The notes under the pieces: generated by a model
What the model was told of the DNA's origin: nothing
Seen by the model: the letters and a program-made list of their open reading frames with translations, nothing else
The model's database searches: none
Source of the DNA: Eubacterium sp.
GTDB taxonomy: Bacteria > Bacillota > Clostridia > Oscillospirales > Acutalibacteraceae
DNA length: 13,792 nucleotides
NCBI GenBank assembly: GCA_029050995.1
Contig: JAIDLO010000045.1
Coordinates: forward strand, 1 to 13,792
Direction of reading: 5' to 3'
Part shown: one piece after another, positions 1 to 7,586 of the stretch
Position numbering within the stretch: the first letter of the stretch is position 1
Layout of the letters: every line of letters starts with the position of its first letter
Program-made: the position numbers and the translations under genes

Positions 1-167
1 CCGTAACAGCATGCGAAGCATTAGGGCTGCATTTCGGCGGCGTTGATCTTTTAGAGGGCGGTCTGGTGTGCGAAGTAAACAGCAACGCCCACATAATTAA
101 TATTATGAATTGTACCGATATAGACATTGCAGCTTTAATTTTTAAGGAAATTAAAAGAAATTTATGA
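1..167 (+). CDS. C-terminal fragment of an ATP-grasp ligase (RimK-like)
   Basis: The gene runs in from outside the window; codons are in phase from position 3 and end with TGA at 165-167. The visible 54 residues read as the end of an ATP-grasp domain: a strand with GLHFGGVDLLEGG followed by VCEVNSNAH, the E-x-N pair that binds the second Mg2+ of Mg-ATP in this fold, and then a C-terminal helix. Family knowledge suggests it joins a carboxylate to an amine through an acyl-phosphate, as in RimK- and LysX-type ligases. The substrate cannot be read from this fragment. Its stop overlaps the next start as ATGA, so the two ATP-grasp genes are translationally coupled. The N-terminal substrate-binding domain is missing, so the subfamily is not assigned. 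Confidence 0.75.
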   Translation, partial: VTACEALGLHFGGVDLLEGGLVCEVNSNAHIINIMNCTDIDIAALIFKEIKRNL

Positions 168-922
168 GCGGAATTTTGATTTACAGCAGGGAAGAGGCAG
201 AAAGAAATACCTTTTCCATTGAAAAGTATAAAAAAAATCTGGATATAAAGCTTGTTTTGCAGGAAGAATTGGATTGTTCCGTTGATGCAGATTTCGTGAT
301 TAACAGAACGAATGATTATAAAATAGCCGAAGCCTTTGAAAAAAGGGGCATACGCGTTTTTAATCCATCGCCTTTAACAAAGCTTGCAAATGACAAGCAG
401 GCGTGCTATGAATTTATGCGGCAAAACGGTATTGAAATTCTGCCGATAAACTACAAAGGTGTGCCTGTAGTTAAAAAAGCCTTGAACGGTAAGGGCGGAA
501 CGGAAGTTTTTATGCTCAACGAAAAAGAGCCGTTTGAAAAAGGCTATGTTTATCAGAAGCCCGCTTCGGATCTGGGAAAGGATTTAAGAGTCTGGCTGAT
601 CAACGGAAAAATAAAAGCCGCCATTCTTCGGGAAAGTAAAGCTGATTTCCGCGCCAATTTCTGCCTCGGCGGAACGGCAAAGCCTTATGTACTCTCAGAT
701 GAAGAAAAAAATCTAATCTATAATATTTCATCTTTTATAAAATATGATTATATAGGTATTGATTTTGTTTTTAACAATGGTAGAATAGTATTTAATGAGA
801 TAGAAGACAGCGTTGGCGCAAGAATGATTTATGCGCTGACGGATATGGATATTATTAAAGACTATTGTAATTATATAGCTTGTGAGGTAAGTAAACATGG
901 TAAAGATTGCGCTTGCAGGTAA
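164..922 (+). CDS. ATP-grasp domain ligase, second of a tandem pair
   Basis: This 252-residue protein has the layout of a small RimK-like ATP-grasp enzyme. Residues 1-75 form a pre-ATP-grasp domain. NDKQACYEFMRQNGI (76-90) precedes the nucleotide-binding part, and VVKKALNGKGGTEV (102-115) supplies a Lys and a glycine-rich loop. DLRVWLINGKIKAA (140-153) and RANFCLGG (163-170) match the central sheet. IGIDFVFNNGRIVFNEIED (197-215) ends in the metal-binding segment. That segment reads E212-I-E214-D rather than the usual E-x-N of the upstream neighbour, so the metal site is a variant. The ATG at 164 overlaps the previous stop, and the 3' end overlaps feoB by 26 nt. The reaction is inferred to be ATP-dependent amide or peptide bond formation with unknown substrate. 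No short precursor peptide gene is visible beside it. Confidence 0.75.
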   Translation: MSGILIYSREEAERNTFSIEKYKKNLDIKLVLQEELDCSVDADFVINRTNDYKIAEAFEKRGIRVFNPSPLTKLANDKQACYEFMRQNGIEILPINYKGVPVVKKALNGKGGTEVFMLNEKEPFEKGYVYQKPASDLGKDLRVWLINGKIKAAILRESKADFRANFCLGGTAKPYVLSDEEKNLIYNISSFIKYDYIGIDFVFNNGRIVFNEIEDSVGARMIYALTDMDIIKDYCNYIACEVSKHGKDCACR

Positions 923-2975
923 TCCGAATTGCGGAAAGACTATGCTTTTTAATGCCCTTACAGGATCAAATCAGTATGTAGGCAACTGGGCAGGTGTAAC
1001 CGTTGAGGCTAAAGAGGGCAGGCTCAAGGGCGAAGAGGATGTTGTTATTGCCGATCTTCCGGGTATTTACAGCCTTTCTCCGTATACCCCCGAAGAAATT
1101 GTTTCAAGAAATTATCTTGTAAACGAAGAGCCGGATGCGATTCTGAATATTATTGACGGCACGAATCTAGAAAGAAATCTTTATTTAACAACGCAGCTTT
1201 GCGAAATCGGCATCCCTGTTATTATGGCAATTAATATGATTGATGTTGTCCGTAAAAACGGAGATATCATTAATCTTGAAGAAATCAGCGAGCATTTCGG
1301 TTGTGTCTGCTTTGAAATCTCTGCTTTAAAAGGTACAGGTGTTAAAAAATGTGCGAAAAAAGCAGTGGAACTTGCAAGAAACAACAAGGGTGTTCCGCCT
1401 GTTCATCACAGTTTTGATGACAGAGTGGAGTCTGCAATCCATTTTATTTCAGCGCTTTTGCCGGATGGAACGGATATGCTGCATAAGCGATATTATGCAA
1501 CAAAGATTTTTGAACGGGATAAGCTTGTTGTTGAGGATTTCAAAGATTTCAATGATGTTGAAAGTCTTATAAAGGATGTTGAACGGTTTTATGATGATGA
1601 CAGCGAAAGCATTATCGCCGATCAGCGTTATAAATACATAACCTCGTGCATTGATGAATGCCGAACGAAAAGCGGTAAAATTCCTGTTTCAGAGAAGATA
1701 GATAGTGTAATCACAAATAAATATTTATCCCTGCCGATTTTTGCTTTGATTATGTTTGGCGTTTATTATCTTTCTGTTTCAACGCTCGGCGGTGCGCTTG
1801 CAGATTTTATTGAACAGAATGTTTTCGGCGAAAACGGAATTCCGTTTATAACAGAAAATTTTCTGAATAATGTAAACTGTGCGCCTTGGCTTACAAGTCT
1901 TATTGTAGACGGAATTATAGCAGGCGTTGGCGCAGTATTAACCTTTGTTCCGCAGATTATTGTGCTTTTCATTTTCCTTTCGTTTCTTGAGGACTGCGGC
2001 TATATGAGCCGAATTGCCTTTATTATGGATAAGCTTTTCAGAAAGTTCGGGCTTTCGGGTAAAAGCTTTATTCCGATTCTTGTAGGCACAGGCTGCGGCG
2101 TTCCAGGCATTATGAGCAGCCGAACAATCGAAAATGTAAATGAGCGCAGAATGACGATTATTACAACAACCTTTATTCCCTGCGGCGCAAAGCTACCGGT
2201 TATCGCGCTGATTGCTTCTGCGCTGTTCGGCAAAGCGTGGTGGGTTGCGCCAAGTGCATATTTTATCGGCATTGCGTCAATAATCTGCAGTGGTATCCTT
2301 TTGAAGAAAACAAAGATTTTCAGCGGCGATGTTTCCCCGTTTGTTATGGAACTGCCAAGCTATCATATGCCAACGGCAAAGTCTGTTTTCCGTGCTACAT
2401 GGGACAGAACATGGAGCTATATCAAAAAAGCAGGCACTATTATTCTGCTTGCCTCCTGCGGCGTATGGTTTTTATCCAATTTCGGATTTTATAACGGAAA
2501 TTTCGGCATGGTTCAGCATATGGATAATTCCGTGCTTGCCTATATCGGTAATTTCCTCAAAAATGTATTTACGCCGCTCGGCTTCGGCACATGGCAGGCT
2601 TCCGTTGCAACACTGCTTGGTCTTGCGGCAAAAGAAGAAATTGTTGGCGTTTTTGGTGTACTTTATGATAATATAGGAGAGGGCTTTACCGCTCTTTCAG
2701 GATATTCCTTCCTGATTTTCAATCTTCTTTGTGCGCCGTGTGTTGCTGCAATGAGCGCAATCAGAAGAGAAATGAACAGTATGAAATGGACTGCTTTTGC
2801 TATTTCCTATCAGTGCATTTTTGCATATGGCGTAGCTCTTGTTGTTTATCAGCTTGCGCTTCTGCTTGCAGGCAATGGTGTTACGATTGCAACCATTGCT
2901 GCATTTATAATCCTTGCTGTATTTGCATATATGCTGTTCAGAAAACCATATAAACCAAAAGAATTAAGGAAATAG
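897..2975 (+). CDS. feoB: Ferrous iron transport protein B
   Basis: FeoB imports Fe2+ across the cytoplasmic membrane and couples an N-terminal GTPase to a membrane pore. The 692-residue protein shows G1 GNPNCGKT (8-15), G3 DLPG (53-56), G4 NMID (113-116) and G5 SALKG (142-146), then a helical spacer domain and a polytopic half from about residue 277. The two Gate segments are clear: VGTGCGVPGIMSSRT (396-410) and FIPCGAKLP (426-434). Their cysteines C400 and C429 have the same 29-residue spacing as C403 and C432 of E. coli FeoB. TWQASVATLLGLAAKEE (565-581) is also typical. The ATG at 897 is preceded by GAGG at 884-887. No feoA lies in the window, although FeoA usually accompanies FeoB. Overlap with the upstream ATP-grasp gene implies co-expression. 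The protein appears intact. Confidence 0.96.
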   Translation: MVKIALAGNPNCGKTMLFNALTGSNQYVGNWAGVTVEAKEGRLKGEEDVVIADLPGIYSLSPYTPEEIVSRNYLVNEEPDAILNIIDGTNLERNLYLTTQLCEIGIPVIMAINMIDVVRKNGDIINLEEISEHFGCVCFEISALKGTGVKKCAKKAVELARNNKGVPPVHHSFDDRVESAIHFISALLPDGTDMLHKRYYATKIFERDKLVVEDFKDFNDVESLIKDVERFYDDDSESIIADQRYKYITSCIDECRTKSGKIPVSEKIDSVITNKYLSLPIFALIMFGVYYLSVSTLGGALADFIEQNVFGENGIPFITENFLNNVNCAPWLTSLIVDGIIAGVGAVLTFVPQIIVLFIFLSFLEDCGYMSRIAFIMDKLFRKFGLSGKSFIPILVGTGCGVPGIMSSRTIENVNERRMTIITTTFIPCGAKLPVIALIASALFGKAWWVAPSAYFIGIASIICSGILLKKTKIFSGDVSPFVMELPSYHMPTAKSVFRATWDRTWSYIKKAGTIILLASCGVWFLSNFGFYNGNFGMVQHMDNSVLAYIGNFLKNVFTPLGFGTWQASVATLLGLAAKEEIVGVFGVLYDNIGEGFTALSGYSFLIFNLLCAPCVAAMSAIRREMNSMKWTAFAISYQCIFAYGVALVVYQLALLLAGNGVTIATIAAFIILAVFAYMLFRKPYKPKELRK

Positions 2976-3005
2976 CATTTAAATTAGAGTTTAATAGGAA
3001 AAGAG

Positions 3006-4772
3006 GTGAACCTCCTGAAAAAAATTGATAAAGAAAAAATTGAAGCTGTTTTTAAGAAAATCTGCATAAAGGCAAAAGCCGTTTTAGGCAAAGCTTTTGG
3101 ATTTTCAAAAAAATATTCAAAGCTTATCTGTCGAAAAACAAAAGCCTTTTTAAGCAAAGTGTTAAGGCTTTCAAAAAAGAATATAAAGCAAATCAATATA
3201 AAAGCAAAGGCTGCTTTGTGCAGAATTTCAAAGCGTTTCAAGGGCGGTTCATCCAAAAAGCCGAAGAAAGAAGAAAACAAAGAGGCTTCATCAGAAGAGG
3301 CTCCGTCCGCTCAACCAAAAAACGAAGAAGCAGATAAACAACCGGCAGAGGATGCTTTAACAAATGTGCCGTTATCCAAAAAGCAGAGCGTATTGCATAA
3401 GCTGCTGATTGTTATACTGTTTTTCGGCGCAATCGCTGCGTTTATTGTTGTGTTTACCTTGAAGATTTATAATACAGACAGAAGCGCAGCAGCCTTTAAC
3501 GAAAATGCGGCAGCTGTTTGCTCCGATTTGATGTCTGAAGTGGGAACAAGCAAAATTGAACATCTGGATTCCCAACAGTCGTCAGATTCTTGGCATATGC
3601 TGGGTATTTCCTGTGTCCGCCGTATTGATTTCAATAAAGACGGAAAAGATGAACTGCTTGTTGCCTATTTACAGAGCGGTAAATATTATGTTGAGGTCTG
3701 GGGCAATAACGGCAAAAAATTTGCCAGCCTGTATAAGGATGAAGTAAACAGCCTTGAAAAATATCCGAATCTCGGCAGCTGGCTTACCATTTATCATAAC
3801 GGCGGCAAGTATTATATCGGAAAATTAAATGATAAGAATGATATGGATCTGCTGACGCTGAAGGGAAGCAAGTTTGAAAAGGATACGCTTTGCAGCTTTG
3901 ATCCCGAAGAATCCTTGTATATGATCGATGAAGAAATCAACAGTTCTGCTTTTGAAACCATTCAGTTTTCTGCTTTAACTTCGGCAAGGGCTGATTATTA
4001 TCTGAATATGGTAAATGATACGCTTGCACAGTTTATCAGCAAAAAGGATGCAAATAAGAATCTTCCGAAAACGGATGAAGAAAACAAGGCAAGTGCTTAT
4101 TCAAAAATCATTGATGATAAAATCAAGAAGCTCGGCGAACCGCAGGTGTCCACCATAGGAAGCAGCGTTTATGCAAATGGCGTCGCAGTCGTTTCGCTTG
4201 TAGATTTTAATGGCGACGGCAATAGCGAGCTTCTGATTATCGGCAGAAATAAAAAGGATTATGATGATACAGATGCCTGTCCGAAATATTTAACGGAAAT
4301 ATTTGCGTGGGACGGCAAGATTGCGAAAAAGCTTTATGAGGAAGAAACAACATCAACCTATTTTGATAACAGCAAAAATGCTATATTCTATATCCTGCAA
4401 AAAGAAGGAAAGAAAACAAATCTTTGCTGGAATAAGTATTCTTACGGCGAAAACCCCGATGTTTCGTGGACGGGGCTGAGTACGATTGTTGAAATGGTTG
4501 ATAAGGAAAATTTTGAAATCAGCCAAACGGCATATAAGCGTGTAAATTATAATTATATTACCTATAAGCTGAATGGGGAATACACCTATCAGAATGCTTT
4601 TGAAAAGGTTGGATATACTGTTCCTTATTTCTGTAATGAAGATAAATATGATACCAAAAAGTTTTCAATATCCTTTTTAAAACGCAATGAAAGCAAGAAA
4701 TCGGATATTGAAAAGCTTATTGAAAAAACAGAAGAAGTCATTAAGAACATTAATAATGGTTCTGCTAAATGA
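3006..4772 (+). CDS. Single-pass membrane protein with Lys-rich cytoplasmic repeats and external EF-hand-like motifs
   Basis: I do not recognise a named family. The 588-residue protein starts with about 80 residues very rich in Lys and Ala. These form roughly three degenerate 22-residue repeats with a core like KAKAxLxKxxxxSKK (about 20-41, 42-63, 64-79). An acidic Glu/Pro/Lys linker (81-125) and one transmembrane helix (about 132-152) follow. The positive-inside rule puts residues 1-130 in the cytoplasm and 155-588 outside. The outer part contains two DxNxDGxxEL motifs, DFNKDGKDELL (208-218) and DFNGDGNSELL (400-410), resembling Ca2+-binding loops of FG-GAP/VCBS or EF-hand-like repeats. The start is GTG at 3006 with AGGA at 2996-2999; no ATG occurs in frame until about residue 176. 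It lies 30 nt after feoB and 20 nt before guaA, so it is probably cotranscribed. Its function is unknown. Confidence 0.8.
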   Translation: MNLLKKIDKEKIEAVFKKICIKAKAVLGKAFGFSKKYSKLICRKTKAFLSKVLRLSKKNIKQINIKAKAALCRISKRFKGGSSKKPKKEENKEASSEEAPSAQPKNEEADKQPAEDALTNVPLSKKQSVLHKLLIVILFFGAIAAFIVVFTLKIYNTDRSAAAFNENAAAVCSDLMSEVGTSKIEHLDSQQSSDSWHMLGISCVRRIDFNKDGKDELLVAYLQSGKYYVEVWGNNGKKFASLYKDEVNSLEKYPNLGSWLTIYHNGGKYYIGKLNDKNDMDLLTLKGSKFEKDTLCSFDPEESLYMIDEEINSSAFETIQFSALTSARADYYLNMVNDTLAQFISKKDANKNLPKTDEENKASAYSKIIDDKIKKLGEPQVSTIGSSVYANGVAVVSLVDFNGDGNSELLIIGRNKKDYDDTDACPKYLTEIFAWDGKIAKKLYEEETTSTYFDNSKNAIFYILQKEGKKTNLCWNKYSYGENPDVSWTGLSTIVEMVDKENFEISQTAYKRVNYNYITYKLNGEYTYQNAFEKVGYTVPYFCNEDKYDTKKFSISFLKRNESKKSDIEKLIEKTEEVIKNINNGSAK

Positions 4773-4780
4773 TATAATAT

Positions 4781-4795
4781 AGGAGGTTGAATATG
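4781..4795 (+). promoter_or_regulatory. Ribosome binding site fixing the guaA start
   Basis: A perfect AGGAGG at 4781-4786 lies 6 nt before the ATG at 4793. The in-frame TTG at 4787 touches the Shine-Dalgarno sequence directly and cannot be the start, so the protein begins MEKILVLDF. Confidence 0.9.
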
Positions 4796-6319
4796 GAAAA
4801 AATTCTTGTGCTTGATTTCGGCGGTCAGTATAATCAGCTGATTGCAAGGCGTGTAAGAGATCATGGTGTTTATGCAGAAATTCTGCCTTATACAACACCG
4901 CTTGAAACAATCAAGGAAAATCATTACAAGGGCATTATTTTTACGGGAGGTCCGAATTCAGTTTTTGAAATGAGCTCCCCGCATTATGCAAAGGAAATTC
5001 TTGATATCGGCGTGCCGATTCTCGGTATTTGCTATGGCTGCCAGCTTGTTGCATGGATGGCAGAGGGCGAGGTTGAAACTGCCCCTGTAAGCGAATATGG
5101 TAAAATTGAATTAACGATTGAAAATTCAGCAATTTTCAAGGATATTCCCGAAAAAAGCATTGTCTGGATGAGCCATACAGACAGAATTTCAAAGGCTCCA
5201 GAGGGCTTTGATGTTATCGGTAAAACGGATGACTGCCCTTGTGCAGCAATGCAGAATGTTGAAAAAAATATTTATGCTGTTCAGTTTCATCCCGAGGTTA
5301 CGCATAGTGAATATGGTAATGTTGTTCTTCATAATTTCCTTTATGAGGTTTGCCATTGCAGCGGCGATTGGCAGATGGATAACTTTATTGAAACAACTGT
5401 TGAAAAATTAAGAAATCAGATTGGCGATAAAAATGTTATCCTCGGTCTGTCCGGCGGTGTAGATTCTTCTGTTGCAGCAGGTCTTTTGTCCCGTGCAGTC
5501 GGAAAACAGCTTACCTGCGTTTTTGTAGATCAGGGGCTTATGAGAAAGGATGAGGGCGATTTTGTTGAGAATACCTTTACCTCTCTTTTTGATATGAATT
5601 TTGTTCGTGTAAATTGCGGCGAACAGTTCCTTGCAAAGCTTAAGGGCGTAACAGATCCGGAGCAGAAAAGAAAGATTATCGGCACGGAATTCTTCAATGT
5701 TTTCTGGGATGAAATCAGAAAGCAGGCTGATAAGGGCTATTTTGCACAGGGCACAATTTATCCGGATTGTATCGAAAGCGGTAAGGGCGATGCAGATGTT
5801 ATCAAAACGCATCATAATAGAGTAAATCTTCCGGATGATGTTGAATTCCTCGGTGTTATTGAGCCGCTTGCAGATTTGTTCAAGGATGAGGTTCGTAAGG
5901 TCGGCGAAAAGCTCGGTATTCCGAAAGAGCTTGTTTGGCGCCAGCCGTTCCCCGGTCCGGGACTCGGCGTAAGAATTATCGGCGAATTAACTGCTGAAAA
6001 GATTAAAGTGCTTCAGGAAGCCGATTGGGTGCTTCGTGATGAAATGGCGAAAAACGGCTATGAGAAAAATCTTGCGCAGTTCTTCTGCGTTCTTCCGGGC
6101 GTGCAGACAGTCGGCGTAATGGGCGATCATAGAACATATGATAATCTTATCGCAATCAGAGCGGTTACAACGGATGATTTTATGACAGCCGATTGGGCAA
6201 AAATCCCGTATGATATCCTCGCAAAGGTGTCAAATCGTATAACAAATGAAGTAGAACATGTAAACCGCGTAGTCTATGATATAACCTCCAAACCCCCCGG
6301 AACAGTAGAGTGGGAATAA
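4793..6319 (+). CDS. guaA: GMP synthase (glutamine-hydrolysing)
   Basis: GuaA makes GMP from XMP, ATP and glutamine in the last step of guanine nucleotide synthesis. The 508-residue length is normal. The class I glutamine amidotransferase half carries the nucleophile C80 in GICYGCQL and the partner residues H166 and E168 in QFHPEV. The synthetase half carries the PP-loop SGGVDSS (220-226). The end, VVYDITSKPPGTVEWE, is the standard GuaA C-terminus. The nucleophile elbow reads GCQ where GMQ is more common, a minor variation. The gene follows the membrane protein gene by 20 nt and is followed at once by a strong terminator, so it is the last gene of the unit. I see no XMP or purine riboswitch upstream; the gap is too short to hold one. 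Confidence 0.97.
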   Translation: MEKILVLDFGGQYNQLIARRVRDHGVYAEILPYTTPLETIKENHYKGIIFTGGPNSVFEMSSPHYAKEILDIGVPILGICYGCQLVAWMAEGEVETAPVSEYGKIELTIENSAIFKDIPEKSIVWMSHTDRISKAPEGFDVIGKTDDCPCAAMQNVEKNIYAVQFHPEVTHSEYGNVVLHNFLYEVCHCSGDWQMDNFIETTVEKLRNQIGDKNVILGLSGGVDSSVAAGLLSRAVGKQLTCVFVDQGLMRKDEGDFVENTFTSLFDMNFVRVNCGEQFLAKLKGVTDPEQKRKIIGTEFFNVFWDEIRKQADKGYFAQGTIYPDCIESGKGDADVIKTHHNRVNLPDDVEFLGVIEPLADLFKDEVRKVGEKLGIPKELVWRQPFPGPGLGVRIIGELTAEKIKVLQEADWVLRDEMAKNGYEKNLAQFFCVLPGVQTVGVMGDHRTYDNLIAIRAVTTDDFMTADWAKIPYDILAKVSNRITNEVEHVNRVVYDITSKPPGTVEWE

Positions 6320-6326
6320 TACAAAC

Positions 6327-6368
6327 AACTCCCGAAACCCTTGTAAATAAAGGGCTCCGGGAGTTTTC
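6327..6368. terminator. Intrinsic terminator after guaA, probably bidirectional
   Basis: AACTCCCG (6327-6334) pairs with CGGGAGTT (6358-6365). An inner CCCTT/AAGGG stem (6338-6342 with 6350-6354) sits above an AAA/CT internal loop. T-rich sequence follows on the plus strand, and a weaker T-rich tract follows on the minus strand. It lies between the convergent guaA and the minus-strand membrane protein gene, so it can serve both. Confidence 0.88.
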
Positions 6369-6380
6369 TTTTTGTTTATA

Positions 6381-7316
6381 CTATTTAGTTTTATATTCAT
6401 TACCCATTCCGAAATACGGCTCGCCGTCACTTGAATAAGAAACACCCATAAGCATACCGCAGATGTTTCCTTCGCTGTCAACATAGATCCAGTCTGTCAC
6501 AGCGTCTTCAGGCAAATCCTCACGAAGTTTAACAGTTTCATCCTTATCCATAAATATGTGCCCGTCGGCATATACATAAAAATCCTCAACATTATATTCT
6601 TTGCCGTTTTTATCAGTCATTTCTCCGACATAGGAATACCATTCTTCCGAATATTCCTCAACAGGATGATTATAGGTGTAATAATATACATTGCCCTCTT
6701 TGTCATAATATGGAACTTCTTCATTTGATTCATACTTGTTGCCGTTGATATCATAATAAGCATTATAAAATTCGCCGTCTTTGTATATAGCGTCTTTGGC
6801 AATAGAAAAAATAGTGACTGTACTCTGTATTGCAGAGCTGATACAAATTAAAATCATTACCGCTATCAGTACGGCTTTGAGTGGTTTCTTTTTTAGCTCA
6901 AAAATTTTTGAAGCGATATAGGATGTTATAACAGGCAGAACGGTGCTGATAACAAAAGCAATCATATATATTGCTTCTAAATAATAATCTTTGAATATTG
7001 ATGCAACGGAAATTGAGAACGGGAAAGCAATTATGCTTGCCCATACAGCAGTATCACTTCCGTTAGCCATTACTGTCAAACAGGCAATTCCGCCTGCAAG
7101 CATAAGACATGCAGTAAATATTAACGAGTAAATTTTAATTTTTTTGTCTTTGATTTTATGCAGAACGATTCCGCCTACAAATATATAGACAATCAAGGAA
7201 ACGGTCCGTATAAATGAAACAGCAAATTCTGTTGAAAGAATAAACAATACAATATTAACCGTTGTTGCCAATACCGCAGTTAACGGATAAGCTAAAAATT
7301 TCAATACCTTTTTCAT
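6381..7316 (-). CDS. Six-helix membrane protein with external Y-D-x-x-G-x-x-Y repeats
   Basis: This is a 311-residue protein without a recognised family. About six hydrophobic helices occupy residues 9-28, 32-52, 62-83, 91-108, 113-135 and 147-172. The remaining 140 residues are polar, acidic and tyrosine-rich, and probably extracytoplasmic. They contain at least five short units built around aromatic-D-x-x-G-x-x-aromatic: YYDINGNKY (187-195), YYDKEGNVY (203-211), MTDKNGKEY (233-241), YVYADGHIF (247-255) and IYVDSEGNI (277-285). Such units usually form beta-hairpins, so a small sheet or wall-facing sensor domain is likely. The ATG at 7316 is preceded on the minus strand by a GGAAAGGCGG ribosome binding region. 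It is transcribed alone, convergent with guaA and divergent from the dehydratase-like operon. Its role is unknown. Confidence 0.8.
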   Translation of the reverse strand: MKKVLKFLAYPLTAVLATTVNIVLFILSTEFAVSFIRTVSLIVYIFVGGIVLHKIKDKKIKIYSLIFTACLMLAGGIACLTVMANGSDTAVWASIIAFPFSISVASIFKDYYLEAIYMIAFVISTVLPVITSYIASKIFELKKKPLKAVLIAVMILICISSAIQSTVTIFSIAKDAIYKDGEFYNAYYDINGNKYESNEEVPYYDKEGNVYYYTYNHPVEEYSEEWYSYVGEMTDKNGKEYNVEDFYVYADGHIFMDKDETVKLREDLPEDAVTDWIYVDSEGNICGMLMGVSYSSDGEPYFGMGNEYKTK

Positions 7317-7353
7317 AATCTGACCGCCTTTCCAATATATGTTTTACAATTAA

Positions 7354-7382
7354 AATATAACATACAGGGCGGGGCAATACAA
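7354..7382 (-). promoter_or_regulatory. Candidate sigma-A promoter of the minus-strand membrane protein gene
   Basis: On the minus strand TTGTAT (7377-7382) lies 17 nt before TATATT (7354-7359). The -10 matches 5 of 6 consensus bases, while the -35 matches only 3. The expected start of transcription is about 30 nt before the ATG at 7316. Confidence 0.4.
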
Positions 7383-7503
7383 TAAAATAGAAATAAACTC
7401 TTAATAAACAAAATATAAATTACACCGAATCCGTGCGGTACAATCGAGTGAAAATAATATAAAATAAAAGTCATAGTGTATACATCCTGATTTTTTGCTA
7501 TGC

Positions 7504-7532
7504 TTGACACAATGCTTTCATAATGGTATTGT
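7504..7532 (+). promoter_or_regulatory. Promoter of the dehydratase-like operon
   Basis: A perfect -35 TTGACA (7504-7509) is followed after 17 nt by TATTGT (7527-7532), a 4 of 6 match to the -10. Sequence upstream (about 7450-7500) is A/T-rich and could act as an UP element. The predicted leader before the ATG at 7587 is about 48 nt. The bases ACAAT (7508-7512) and ATTGT (7528-7532) form short inverted arms across the spacer, possibly by chance. Confidence 0.6.
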
Positions 7533-7586
7533 AATTAAAAAGTCATTAGCAATCAATTCTATATCAATCAGGAATGGGAAAGTTTC

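Noticed and set aside
2329..2676. 115-codon plus-strand frame inside feoB
   Set aside because: It is an alternative frame of the conserved FeoB membrane half with no independent support.
4787..4789. TTG as the guaA start
   Set aside because: It directly abuts the AGGAGG motif; ATG 4793 has proper spacing and gives the normal GuaA N-terminus.
4773..4792. Purine or XMP-type riboswitch before guaA
   Set aside because: The gap is only 20 nt and no aptamer-like structure can fit.
5408..5815. 135-codon minus-strand frame inside guaA
   Set aside because: It is antisense to conserved GuaA sequence and shows no ribosome binding site or recognisable domain.
7317..7503. Hidden small gene in the divergent gap
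   Set aside because: The short minus-strand frame at 7313-7510 overlaps the promoter and leader, lacks a ribosome binding site and is A/T-rich by composition. The gap appears to hold only promoters.
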